Shown: one piece after another, positions 48,516 through 62,217 of the stretch
Layout of the letters: the number at the start of each line of letters is the position of its first letter
How positions within the stretch are numbered: the stretch's first letter is position 1
From: Arabidopsis thaliana
Lineage: Eukaryota; Streptophyta; Magnoliopsida; Brassicales; Brassicaceae
Length of the DNA: 64,000 nucleotides
Direction of reading: 5' to 3'
Assembly (NCBI RefSeq): GCF_000001735.4
Contig: NC_003071.7
Span: 13,013,151 to 13,077,150, forward strand
The notes under the pieces: generated by a model
The model's database searches: none
Told to the model about the DNA's origin: nothing
Seen by the model: only the letters and a program-made list of their open reading frames with translations
Translations under genes and position numbers: made by a program

Positions 48516-49515
48516 TTTGTCTTATGTCGTCTTCTTTCTTAAGGGACATTTATATAGTTTTTTTTTAAAGGCTAATTTAAAAAAAAAAAAAAATTGTTTT
48601 GGGTTGATTTGTTAATCACAATGAATGCTATTTAATATTTAGATTAGGTTCATGAGGTCCCCGTCTATGAGAGATTTTAACTTGCAAGAAATGGATGGAA
48701 AATTACTAAGAATCTATATGTTAACTTTGGATTGTGAAATTATGAGAAGATGAGATTTCAAAATTTTGATATTTTTGGTGTTGTTGACTTTGTCAAAGTA
48801 AGTATTAGTAGTGTATTACTTGTGAACGACACATGAGAAGTTACCAAAACTCGTTGAGAACACAGCCATGATTCGGCCTGACAAACCCACTTTGCTTTTT
48901 GTTTCACAACTCAACCTAAATGAATATATGATATCGATGAGCTTCCCAATGTTTTTTTTCTTAATCATTCAAGGTTTCCTAATGTTTCATTTCTTTGGTT
49001 TTTTACACGAACTTTTGGCATCAATAGACTTTTCAGATGGATTACGTCAATGAAAGTAAAATGACTACAAGGCTTGTTAATGTCTTCTCTAGTTCTCTTC
49101 AAGAACCTGAAGTGTTTCAAACCTTGAATAATACTTGATGATCAAGATAATGTTGTTGAGGCATCATCGTTCGTTAATATTATGTTTTAATTTTTTTTGT
49201 CGTCCTTCCACAATCTTTCAATTGATAACTTAATCATTGTCTTGATAACGTTTTAGAGATCTAATGGATTTAGTAAAACAAAGGAAAGCTTGATTGGCCA
49301 AAAAAAAAAAAAAACGAAAGCTTGACATGTGAATTATGCTAAATTCTCAGCGTTCTTTCATACGCCGTAGTAGCCATTTCAAGATAATGTTACTGTATCA
49401 CACGTTTCTTTCTTTGGCCCTGAAAAAATCTCAATGTCTGCAAATATCTTAAGATTTATTCAAAGTTTGTAACCCATAAAATCAATATTGTTTTAAAAAA
49501 GCATTTCAAATATAG

Positions 49516-49555
49516 TATACAACGACTATTAACGATCGTTAATAGTCGTTGTATA
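49516..49555. repeat. 40-bp perfect palindrome
   Basis: The left half tatacaacgactattaacga is the exact reverse complement of the right half, with no spacer; the centre is GA|TC. It sits alone in AT-rich intergenic DNA. Confidence 0.95.
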
Positions 49556-49989
49556 TCCTACCAAATTTTCTACCAAAAGTATTAACTTCATTGTTAACCA
49601 TAGTTTAAGTCATTAACCTAACTTTGCAGAAATGATAAATTTCCAATTATTTAATGGCATGATTTTGCTTAACCATGTCTATAGTTGTAGAAACTCACCC
49701 ATCTATAAAAAAACAAAATTCAAACATAATATTGTTTTGCATATGCTGATTGATAAATATTTAAATACGTTCAATGTTTTAAGTACTCCCACATATTGTA
49801 AAACACAGAAAATATTAACGTATTATGATATTATTTTGCGCACAACGTTATTATATAAGTAAGGTGGTATATATCATAACACGTACAATAATATATATAG
49901 TTACAAATCATACTAATATTTATGATACTATATATTTTCCGGAAAAACTGATAACTTTATTGTTAAACTTCTTTACCTCACGGCACGCA

Positions 49990-50470
49990 CAACATAAGTT
50001 AAAATTTGGTTACTATTAAGAACCCAAACCGGTACATAGGCCAGGTCTGTACATGGAAAAACTAAAGGAATATGTTGTCATGCCTTGCTCGCAATATAGC
50101 TGGTTGGATTAAAGTAATAGGGAAGGCAAAGAAGTGAAAAAGAGACAACTTCTATGTGAAGCGGAGAGCAAACAAAAGGTTTAAAAACGACTAATGCGTA
50201 GAGATACGCAACATGATGGAAAAACTCAAAAAAAGTATAAAGGAAGACTCGAATGATCGTTTTAAAAAAAAGACTCAAATGAAAGTGGATAGAAAAAAAA
50301 GACTGGATAATTCGTGTATAATGTCTAGGTCCGGTGTATCATGACGACGCCGCGTTCAGTGTGTCATCACGACGCCACTTGATCTCTTTAATACCACAGT
50401 TGTGGTTTTTTTTTTTATCGTGGCCATTCGATCTTTTGAATACTACAGTTTAAATTTAAATTAAAATGTA
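49990..50470 (+). repeat. Duplicated non-coding segment, copy 1
   Basis: This aligns in direct orientation with about 59110-59490. Shared words include tgccttgctcg, ggattaaagtaatag, aagactcaaatgaaagt and cgtgtata. Both copies carry many substitutions and indels and no open frame. Confidence 0.8.
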
Positions 50471-52455
50471 ATAAAAAGACAACTAATATTAACTGGCTTT
50501 GTACTAAAAACACGTTATGTATAAGTCACATCAAATTGTTTTAAGTCATTAGTTTTAACCAAAAAAAAAGTGAAGTCTTTCATTTTTGTCTCTTCTGCCA
50601 ATTATCTTTAAAACAATTTGTGTAATAGTTTCTCCCTTATATTCATTGTAAATTGAAATAAAATTTTGAATAAGATACCAAACATAATTCTTGTACAAAG
50701 CTAGTCAATATTTATTGTCTTTGTTTTCTTGACATTTATATTTATAACTTTTGAAACAGCTTGTATAATAGTTTATCAATTATCTTGGCTGTGAATGTTT
50801 GACAATTGGCATGCATAGAGAATTGAGAAGGTGGAAATATTTTATGTAACCAGAGATCCTTTTCTTGTTTGACTGAGAAACTTCCACGCGTTGTATCTCA
50901 ATCTTTTCTCGAATTCGTTAAAAATGAATGACCTCGTAACATGTTGTTGAAGGGCTTCGAACTGAGGGTTCAATCATTGGCATTTTAGGATTAGAAAGAA
51001 TAATTGCACTCTGGTATGTGTAATCAATCAAAAGTAAATGGCCGACAAAAAAAAAATCAACTAAATCTAGTAATATTTTAAAGCAACAAATCTAGTCAAT
51101 ATTAATTATATTAGTTACGTAGGATTTTAATTATACTTTTTTGCACGACGACAACATTAGTCAAACAAAATTTGGAATGGCATGAGGACAGCGTGCTTAC
51201 GACATGTATTTCTATCAAACATTATGGGTTTTGTTCTGAGATTAATGTTTAACCACAAACAATCCTTGAAAAGTACACGACAGAAAAAACCACAAACAAT
51301 CCTTTGGTAAGAAAAATATTACTAGATTTAATTAAGTTTTGAGAATCCGATAATATATCTTATATAATAAAAGTAGGTTTTTTCTAACTTTACCTACGAA
51401 TGCGACATTTATCACTCTATTTTGTTGACACATGTACTTATCATTAATTGTATTTTGACTAAAATAATTTATTAATAGATATATCATATATTCAGAAAAA
51501 TAGTCATTAAACTATAAAATTACTAGGTATTAAACTATAACTTGAAATGATTTTTTTTCTAGCATAATTGCAACTCTCTTAACTAATTACAAAATCAAAT
51601 CTTTTAAATTTTGACATGATATTTATTATGTTTTATACTGCACATTAAACGCTCACAACTATAAATAATTCTCCAATTTTATAAGATTTTTTTCCATTTT
51701 TAGTTCTTTTAAACAATAATTAATTAAAATAATTTTTTTCAATATGATATGATTAAAAAGTTTAAAATCTGGTAAAATTTGATATCTTACATTTGCTCAT
51801 ATTTTAACAGTTTTTCTGTTTCTATGTTATTTATGCATGTATATATTAATAAGCATATCATATCTTATTTTTACAAAATAAATGTATGATAAAGCAAATT
51901 ACAAAATAATTTGTTGATATAAACTCATACATAATAGTTTTAAAACATTTTATTTTGTAAGTGATTATTCAAAACAATGATAAAAGAATAGTAATTATAG
52001 TATATATTTTATGATGTATCATTTATCAATATTTAAATACTACATATGCTTTTAAAAATATGATTTAATAAGAAATAAATGAGAAGTAGATGTAAAGCTC
52101 ACCTGATTAAAAAAGACTCAAATGACTTACAAATTATTAAACACCATGCAGTTAAACCTCATTAAGGTCATTAGTGGCTCAATGAGATTGAATACTCAAT
52201 GTCTCATGTAACGTTTTTTTTTTAAAAAGAAATTATTAGTTTGTTACTCATGTAACGTTCGTGTTGTAAACGTTCTTCTATAATTATTAACCTTTATTAG
52301 TTATACCCTAACAATCTACTTTTCTAATATAAATAGCAAATATTTACACAGACACAACACACACATATTTACAAGTGCTTTTGTTTTTTTTAACAATTGA
52401 AGTTACTCAATTACTGAAAGAAAAAAGGAAGATGATTTGCTGTATCACCAACGTT

Positions 52456-52920
52456 TACGGCAAGAGTCCTAACCTTATCAATTTGTCTCTTTCATTTAAG
52501 GTTTGGACTCATATTAGCTTTCAGTTTTTTTTTTTTCTTTTAGTTTTTGTGAATGATTTCATATTGTTTAATGTTTCTAAAATGGTTATATTGAGTCTTA
52601 CTTACATGTTTTTGTTTTGTTCTAAATGTAAATCGAGAAATTTTTGCATCTTTTTTTTTTTGGAAGTAGGCATCAAATGCACTTTAAACCATATATGAAT
52701 ATGAAAGAGGAAGTAAAACGGGCAAGAGTCCCAACCTTATCAATTTGTCTCCTTCATTTAAGGTTTGGATTCATAATAGCTTTCAGATTTCGTTTTTTTT
52801 TAAGTTTTTGTAAATGATTTCGTATTGTTTAAAGTTTCTAAAATAGTTATATTGAGTCTTACTTATATATTTTTGTTAGTTTCTTTTTTTTGGTAGGCAT
52901 CAAATGCACTTTAAACCATT
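52456..52920 (+). repeat. Two-copy tandem duplication inside the Helitron (about 230-260 bp)
   Basis: 52456-52690 and 52717-52920 share an ordered series of words including aaccttatcaatttgtct, catttaaggtttgga, atagctttcag, tatattgagtcttactta and aggcatcaaatgcacttt. A TATA-like ctaatataaatag lies just upstream at about 52324. Confidence 0.85.
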
Positions 52921-53283
52921 TAAATGGATATGAAAGAAAAAGCTACCATATTATGGATAGTAGAGTCAATTGCAAGAGAAAGCAAGAATCAAAGTTTTGA
53001 TCATTCATAAAATACAAAAATTCAAGCAAGTGTTTTAGTTAGTCTCAGAAAATGATGGAGCGATAATAACAGGTATGACCACAATAATTATATAACTATT
53101 TATTTGTCTTTCCAAATTAAATATTTTGAATTAAATTTTTCAATAAATAGTTACCAAATTTTGTTGACTTATATGCTCTCTAAAACAAAACTTAATTTTT
53201 TTTCTGATTTTTAGTATAAGGAAGCTGAATTCTTAGTTTCTGAAGAAAACATGATCAACATTAGTTCACTCATATTAGGAAAT

Positions 53284-53738
53284 TGTTTAATTGTTTTCTA
53301 TCATTACTTACATTTAATGACCTTTCCAATAATTGTTTTTAAACCTATAAGTCGAAATTTTTGAAAGACTCTATAATACAAATTACAAAAATCTATTTCT
53401 ATAATACACATTAGAAAATTATATTTAAGACCGGATAATACATTATAAAATACTCTATTATATTGAAGCAAACAAAATAGATTCTTTTATATGAGTGACA
53501 TATTGAAATGATTTAAGATTTATCTTCTCCAAGTTTATATTTTCTTAAATTGTTTTTTTTATATGAGACTATTTGACAAGTCATCATGTACGGTCTTTTA
53601 TCTATATACACTATATCCTTAATAATATTTTAAATTTAGGTTGTTTAATTTTTTCTATCATTTATTTAATGACCTTTCCAATAATTGTTTTAAAACCTAT
53701 AAGTCAAAATTATTGAAAGGCCCTATAATACAAATTAC
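53284..53738 (+). repeat. Two-copy duplication inside the Helitron (about 100 bp, 355 bp apart)
   Basis: 53284-53391 and 53639-53738 share atgacctttccaataattg, aaacctataagtc and ctataatacaaattaca in the same order. Confidence 0.85.
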
Positions 53739-54140
53739 AATAATCTATGTTATATACACATTAAAAAAAAATTGAAATTAATGAAATTGAAATTTAAATT
53801 CAAAATAAAATTAATTTGCTCTCTTTAATTGAAAGTAATTCCAAATATTTTTTTGAAATCTTTACCAATTATTCATTATAAACAACAAATTTATGTAATA
53901 TGATGTACACAATAATGATTTTTTTAAAGAGCTAAACATATTTTAATATATATAAATTTTAAAAAATATTTAAACAAAAAAAATAACAGTGTAAGGTTCA
54001 TAATCTAAAATTAAAATTTAGAATTTAGCTTTTACAATAATATTTTTTAAACTCATAACAACAACAAAGAAAAAACTTTAAACAAAACAAAACAATATTT
54101 GAGATACTGTGGAAGGGGATTAGGAAAAGAGAGAATGAAA

Positions 54141-54335
54141 ATAAATTGTGGGAGTTAATTTTTAATTTATTGTGTGTTGAATAAAATGGTGTGGAGAAAT
54201 ATAATTAATATATCTATTTATGATTTCAGTTTTGTAAATAAACTGTGGGAGTTAATTTTTAAATTATTGTGTGTTGAATAAAGTAGAGTGGAAGAATATA
54301 ATTGATACATATTTTTTATGATTTCAATTTTATAT
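54141..54335 (+). repeat. 97-bp tandem duplication inside the Helitron
   Basis: Two adjacent copies start with ctgtgggagttaattttta-like sequence at about 54145 and 54242 and share attgtgtgttgaataaa and tttatgatttca. Confidence 0.85.
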
Positions 54336-55330
54336 TAAACTGTGTGTTAAATATGTTATTTATTATTTATTAAGAATTAAAAAAACGTATATTGCCAAGT
54401 GGACCAATAAGGAAAGAGTAAAACCTTACTTTTATATATACATGAATCCTAATTTTTTTGTTTCATTTTTAAAGGTTACCTAAAGTATAGCTATTATTGT
54501 TGCCATTACATCACATATAAATAATAACAATTGTTATATAATTTTAAATTAATTATATATAAAAATTATGGTTTCAATTTATCAAAGCTTATAATATTTA
54601 ACTTAGAGACATATTTTTCCTACTTTTTCCATCATTTGAAATTAAAAATAAATAACTCTATGTTTATGCGATAATAACTGGTAAACATCAAAATTGAAAA
54701 TTTTAATTATTTTTAGCGATATATTAACAATTGTTTTTAATAAATTATATATAGAAATTAACGTCTTTCAATACAATTAACAAATTTTATATGACTTATT
54801 TTTTTTGAACCGACATCTGAGATCTTTAGTCAAGTTGGAGGGTTTTTCATTGAAAGTTATCTTAAATCATAAGCTTTAAATTTTTAAATGTGAAGAAGGT
54901 TCATCTATTGTTTTGACTTTCAAAACAATTGGTAATACATGCATTTGCATTTTCACAAAAACAATAGCTGAATAATTTATGTTTATTTTTTATATATAGT
55001 AAAACATACTGTTTTTACAAAAAAAAATAAAAAAAAATTGAATGCAAACTTTTAATCAACTAAAATGTCTTTGTAAAAAAATCATAATTTTTAAACATCA
55101 AAATTACTATTATTAATTATTTTGATCGATATATTAACAATTATAAATAAGTTTTTTAAATAATTTAATTTAAATATTATTTTATATTCAAAACTAAAAC
55201 CGAATATAAAATCCACGCATCGCGTGGACAACTTCTAGTATATATATATATATGATTAACGTTTCAAGTAAAAATTATAAATAGTGAACTTATCATAATA
55301 ATTAGAAGAAATTTTTTATTTTTTCATATT

Positions 55331-55835
55331 ATCGGATTCATTATCATTATGTTGGTTCGAGACAACATATATGATTACTTTACAATAAACTCTTATAAGA
55401 GCCATACATTTTTAAATCATCATAGCCCTCAACATACGCCGAGAATGAGAAATACTAAAGACACAAAGGATATTCATACCATGAAGGCACAAAATGAGTT
55501 GCAAAGACCACAAACAAGCATATTGGGGGCATCTAACCTAGATCCGGTGAGGCCAACTTACTCTCCTGGACAAGAAGACGTGTAGGATGAGAGAACGAGA
55601 TAGGCTCGAACTTTTGTGGACATACAAAAACAAATGACTTTTGTTACAAAAACAAATCCAGGGAGCTTTGAGTGCCTATATCTGGAAAGATCGTCAAAGC
55701 TGTCTCATGCATGGAAGAAAGCTTGTAGAAACTCAAAAGATATGGAACAAACATGAGCATATTTCAGAGCGATCAATTAGTCATCCATGGTTGCAGTACA
55801 AAATCGACCATGGATGGAAACACCATAGGATCAAC
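55331..55835 (-). pseudogene. Relic of a third CHY1-like gene
   Basis: This region aligns with about 47320-47850 of hydrolase-like copy B, covering the region of exons 6 to 8 with intervening intron sequence. It shares copy-B-specific intron words such as ctcgaacttttgtggacat, which copy A lacks, so it derives from the B lineage. The exon 8 equivalent has an extra base in the aatgagttgcaaagacc stretch and other changes. The exon 7 equivalent is shortened by deletions. No continuous hydrolase frame survives. It starts about 95 bases after the Helitron end. Plus-strand frames here are accidental. Confidence 0.8.
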
Positions 55836-56162
55836 AACAACTATCATGATATGTACTAACTATTAGAGAAGAATGCTAAAAATTTCGTTAACCAAGCTCT
55901 CGCAATTCCGTTGAAGTCTCAAAGATGGGCAAAAGTTATGGGAAAGTAGAGAGTTTCCTCCTTTTGGTTATTATTAATGATCAAAAGCTAGAAACAAAAC
56001 ACAAACTGACAACAAAAAACACCGAAGCAAGATTAACCAAAGTAGGATTACATATGGATAATCATAACTAAAACAAAGAAATCAAAACACCAAACATAAA
56101 ACAAAACCCACACCAAAAGGAAATAGACTTCCGCGATGCATCACCAAAACACAAGTCTTGGC

Positions 56163-57754
<1,592 letters not shown>

Positions 57755-59109
57755 TTTCTCTTTGCCTGTGAGTTGCAATGACTAGAGATACCACATAACA
57801 TATATATATATATAGAGGCAAATTAGATAAAATATTACTAACTAATGACCTTTCCAAGCAATGGTGGGTCTAGAAAATTTATTCAATGGGGGCAAAAACT
57901 ATAATCAATTTTTTTCAGTTTTAAAATATATTAAAATGTCCATAAAACTGTCATTTGTCAAAAAAAACCAGAAATTTTTACAATTAAAATATATAAATTT
58001 TCTGTTAAACTTTCTAAATAAAAAAAGCAAAGATTAAAATAAACAGTTACAAAGGAACAAAGAAAAAAATAATAATTTACCAATGAGTTCTCGTCTATAA
58101 AAAACCAAGGAGGAGAATAAAAGAACAACGGAAAATTTGGAATCAAAATTTTTAGGGTTTTAAATTAGTAAAATTAAGTAGTTTTAGTTTACAAATTATA
58201 CCTTTATTTATAAAATATTAGTAATGTTGGGTCTTTTAAAAAAAATTAAACAAAAGATAGTGGGGTCATGGAAGGAGTTAACTTTTTTGGAGGCAATTTT
58301 TTAGTTTTTTCGTGGTGGCAAATAGTTATAATTATCTTTAATAAATTTATTTTAACAAGGTAGAGCATCAACATTGGACATTTTATTGGGTGTCTTTCTT
58401 TATAATAAAAATATTAAAAAAACTAAAATAAAATTATTAAAATACGACAGTGTCTTTAATAAGTTTCGAGAGTGGATGCAATAATAAAAGAAAATGTGAC
58501 TTACGTAAATGAAAAACAATTATATTAAAAATTACGTAAATGACAATGGAAGAAAGATAAATTAAGTAAATTTCACAAACCTAAAATGAATATTCAAATA
58601 TTCCGATTTTAATCTTTATTTAAATTTTACAGAATAGATAAAAAAAAAGTTTCTGTAATATGTTATTCTTAGGGTTATTCTCCAAAACAATTTGTTAAGT
58701 TGCCATTTTCTTTATGTTAACTTTATCTCCAAATATACAGATCATTTTCACTATGTTTAATTTATTAACATAATCTTATATATATATATATAATATCATT
58801 TTCTACATATTAACTCCTCTTCGATTTTGCTTTAGAATCATATATATTTCTCATCTCAAAATTCAGATTATATCTTTCGGACATAAATTTTTACACATGT
58901 TAATTAATTAAATAAATATATAAATACGTCGAACATCCACGGACTACAATTATTGTAAAATACATAATAAATAATAAACACATAGTTTTTTATGTTATGT
59001 TTTTTGTACAATGTTATCATCTAAGTTACGTGATCAATCATATATTTCACTCCTAAAAATTTACAGGTATAACTAGTAGTATTATATGTACGACACCATT
59101 TTCCAAAAC

Positions 59110-59490
59110 AATTAATACGTAGGTTAGGTGTGTACATAGATTAGAAGCCATATTGGTGCATAGGTTAGGTGCGTACATGGGAAAACAAAGAAAAATGTAA
59201 TCGTGCCTTGCTCGAAAAATTGCAGGTGGGATTAAAGTAATAGCGAAAGAATCAAATAAGTGAAAGAATGACAATTTCTACGTCAAGATGAGAGGAACCA
59301 AAATATTTAATGACGACTTAAGCATACATTAGCAACATGGTCGAAAAAGTATAAACGAAGACTCAAATGAAAGTTGACAAACAGAAAACAAAGACTGCGA
59401 AAGTCCGTGTATAGTGCCAAAGGTTACGTTCCGTGTATGACGATATGCCACTCGATCTTTTTAATACTATAGTTTTGAGATTTATTTTTT
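59110..59490 (+). repeat. Duplicated non-coding segment, copy 2
   Basis: This is the direct copy of about 49990-50470. The two are 9 kb apart, with the Helitron, the third hydrolase relic and the SDR gene between them. Confidence 0.8.
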
Positions 59491-59731
59491 AATATTCTTT
59501 TGTGGTTCGTTAGGCCGGATGATTAAAACAAAAATCCAGATCAATTTCAGAAATCTGAAAAATCCGTCAATCTTGTCCTTTAAAATGTTTATAGAGATCT
59601 ATGAACTTTGATGATTGATCTTGTAGTTCAAATAGTAGAATTCTTGCTTATTTTATTTTTATTTTTTTTGAATTCTTGAATATTTTGGGTTTTAATTATG
59701 AACTTAGCTCTAGATCCCAATGAAAATGCAG

Positions 59732-60160
59732 ACACTAATTGTTCCAGATTCTGACTCAACTCGTACTGTCTTTTATAGACCTGCAAACAAGAAAACAATG
59801 CATGAACATTGGACAATAAAATAAGACCTTGCCAGAAGTGAGGATACAAATAGTTCCTAAGGGTTCAAACTTCAAAACTTAAACATAACAAAAAGTTCGC
59901 ACACGAGTAGTTTCCAAAAAAAAAAAAAAAAGTATAACAAACAGAGGAGCAAATTAGTCCTCAAGATATAGCACAAAAGTAACTAACTTGGAAGCACTCT
60001 TCTATAGTAGGAATACACCGACACTCTTCTTAGTTTGCAAGTATCCTATAAATAAAACCAATACTACAGACAAACCCCAAGCTTCCTATGATCTCCTTGG
60101 TCCATCATGTTCCATAACTAAATCTACAGAAGCGGAATCGAATCGAAACTCACGGATCTA
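59732..60160 (-). pseudogene. Relic of the MUG2 leader without MUG2
   Basis: This aligns with about 38655-39180. Shared words in order are gtcttttatagacctg, ataagacctt, cctcaagatatagcacaaaag, aactaacttggaagca and gcggaatc-type sequence near the end. The MUG2 coding exon is missing on the left. The divergent callose-synthase fragment follows on the right, as it does at MUG2. Confidence 0.8.
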
Positions 60161-60556
60161 ACCAAACCATTTATTTCGGTTCGGTAAGGTTTGGTTTCTT
60201 TGCCAATCCCTACTGATAACCAAAATAAACTGATTAGGGGTTAAACTTTTCCGGGTTGGTATAGACGGTTTTCAGCTCAAGCATCGTTGTTTTTATATTT
60301 TTATTTTATTTTATAGTCGGCATATTATTAACCTTTTTGACATGTGTTGTGTGTACAACTATTTTTCGTTACACGAGTCAATCAATAGTTTGTATAACCT
60401 AATTCGATATATCTAGAAACCACATATACCGATTTACCATCCCAAAGCAAAGATAAGATCAAAAAGTTAGAAAAACCCTCCCTCTGCAAACCCTAGATCT
60501 AAAGATGTCAACCGAGACTTGTCTTCCTCCAAACAGTGAGATGGTACCATCGTCTC

Positions 60557-62217
60557 ATGGCAAGTGTACAACCAGTCATGAACCGAGACTTGTCTTCCTT
60601 CAAGCGCACAATGAACACCTTGGCAGTCTCAAGTGATGTTGCATTCTTTAACATCACTCTCAGGTTCTGGATCCGAAGGGTATTAACATATATATCTATA
60701 TCATCTCTTCATATGTATCCCCCTTGTTGTTCTAATCTCAACGTATGTTTCATTGTTTTCTATATGTATACTTTTCATCAATTTCTTCGACTTTTGTGTA
60801 GAATGATGAAACAAGGGAACAAGGGAAATTTAAGCCTCATACCGATTTACCTCGTTTGCAAAGTTTCTATCTAGACTATTACCAGAAAAACGTCATGGAT
60901 GTGATCAAGATCATTGGCAACCAGTATACAATTTTGAAAGGTATTGCCCCTGACCATTGGCAGATCTAGTTTTAATTGTCTTCTATTACATTAATATATA
61001 AATGAAAACAACAAATAAGGAACTAGTTTGCATCCTACAAGTTTATCATCTACATTCATATTTGGCACTCCATTCGTTATTCTGCTAATTGAAACGATAT
61101 AGGACCATCTCTTTTTGTTAAACGAGTTTAATGCTTGTTTTCACTATAATGCTTGTTTTCATAGAAATTGAGTCAAGTGCACACAGTGCTGCTATTCGTG
61201 CCATCCATGCTGCCCTTCCCCCCCATAAAATTAACGGGGATTCCCGAAAACAAGCTGACAGGTTTGTGCATTATACAAATCTCGTTTGCTCAAAATCTCT
61301 CCTTCTATTTATGTACAATATCTTTCTTTCTCTACTTTCAGTTACATTCAACATGCATGTGACACTGCTGGTGTTCTCTTCAGAGTCTTGGAGCTTCTTT
61401 CGGAAGATGTACAACTTCCTTCTGAGGTATATAATTTTACACATAGCTAGTTAATAGATTACCAATATATGTATATGGTGATGTTTGTTTGGAAGTCGCA
61501 AGAGGTCTGCGATTGCGATTGCGATTGAAAGTTGTTCGTTTGATAGCAACTGCGATTGAAAGTTGTTCGTGATCGATTTGCGACTGAGTTTTTTGTTTGC
61601 ATGAAAAATTAGCTATGTGACTTTTTAAATGGCGATTAGTCTTGCGATTGCTATATCAACAACGAGCATGGCCATATATTGTTTTTGTCTTATGTTTATA
61701 ATTGTTAATACTTTTGCTGTAGTTTTTGGAAGCCGACGCTGATGTGAAACAACTAGCTGAAATCTTCAGGCCTTATAACATTATTCCCCTCTATATTTGT
61801 GGAAAATATTCTATGAAGAGACTACCTGAGGTCATTCCAGAGATTCACTCTCTTTTAATTTTTTTGGATGTGATTTCTTGTTTTAGTTATAATCTGAGTC
61901 TAAAGTGAACAAATAATATTTGCATATACTTATATATTTTGCAGTTACAAGCTGCTATAGACGCACTATCTTTCCCATTGTGCACTATCTTGCCCTTGCG
62001 GGTTGCTTATAACCCCAGCCCAGCCCGAGACAGCGAAGACCTGCCTGCCGTGTTTGAGATCAGTCCACGAGAACCCATATTATCATTATTATTTTCTTCC
62101 ATATTATCATTATTTTTTTCTTCAGTTTTTTTTTTCCTACTTTTTAGTATTGATTATACTTTTCATTATATCGTCTCTTACTTGCGATTAAAAAGGTGTC
62201 GTTTAACTACTATGTAA
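60557..62217 (+). CDS. Callose-synthase N-terminal-like protein, catalytic part absent
   Basis: A six-exon model (60557-60679, 60802-60940, 61165-61261, 61342-61426, 61723-61830, 61945-62217) gives 274 residues in phase. Residues from NDETREQ onward match the N-terminal cytosolic (Vta1-like) part of callose synthases: LQSFYLDYYQKNV, then DTAGVLFRVLELL, FRPYNIIPLY and LPELQAAIDALSF. The glucan synthase domain and membrane spans are missing. The ancestral start is probably ATG 60505 (NSEMVPSS), but that frame stops early, so a working protein would need the ATG at 60557 in another frame. The C-terminus runs into a low-complexity hydrophobic tail. It may be a pseudogene or a free regulatory fragment. 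It lies near the At2g30680 position. Confidence 0.55.
61520..61570 (+). repeat. 20-bp direct repeat inside an intron
   Basis: tgcgattgaaagttgttcgt occurs at 61520-61539 and 61551-61570, within a GC-richer patch of about 190 bases containing several gcgattg words. This suggests a small inserted element in the intron 61427-61722. Confidence 0.85.

Larger units (their letters stand above)
48516..51357. other. Intergenic region between copy B and the Helitron
   Basis: The region is AT-rich with no supported gene. It contains a 40-base perfect palindrome at 49516-49555 and copy 1 of a duplicated non-coding segment at about 49990-50470. Confidence 0.55.
51358..55238 (+). mobile_element. Non-autonomous Helitron, about 3.9 kb, complete ends
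   Basis: The left end begins TCTTATATAATAAAAGTAGG directly after an A at 51357. The right end is CTAG at 55235-55238, followed by T at 55239, the A|T insertion site and CTRR terminus of Helitrons. A 7-bp stem hairpin (tccacgc / gcgtgga, 55212-55228) stands 10 bases before the end, as the family requires. The element is AT-rich and has no RepHel helicase or other recognisable gene, so it depends on an autonomous partner. The interior carries three sets of tandem duplications. It probably belongs to an Arabidopsis ATREP-type family; the subfamily is not determined. Confidence 0.88.
57755..60556. other. Intergenic region with several degraded repeats
   Basis: No gene is supported. 57860-58340 holds words such as caatgggggcaaaaact and gtggtggcaaatag, reminiscent of short transposon debris. 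From about 58370 gcatcaacattgga-type sequence is similarly suggestive. Copy 2 of the duplicated segment (59110-59490) and the MUG2-leader relic (59732-60160) follow. Confidence 0.45.

Noticed and set aside
55349..55859. Plus-strand frames after the Helitron as novel small genes
   Set aside because: The DNA is an antisense relic of CHY1-like exons; the frames are chance openings in it.
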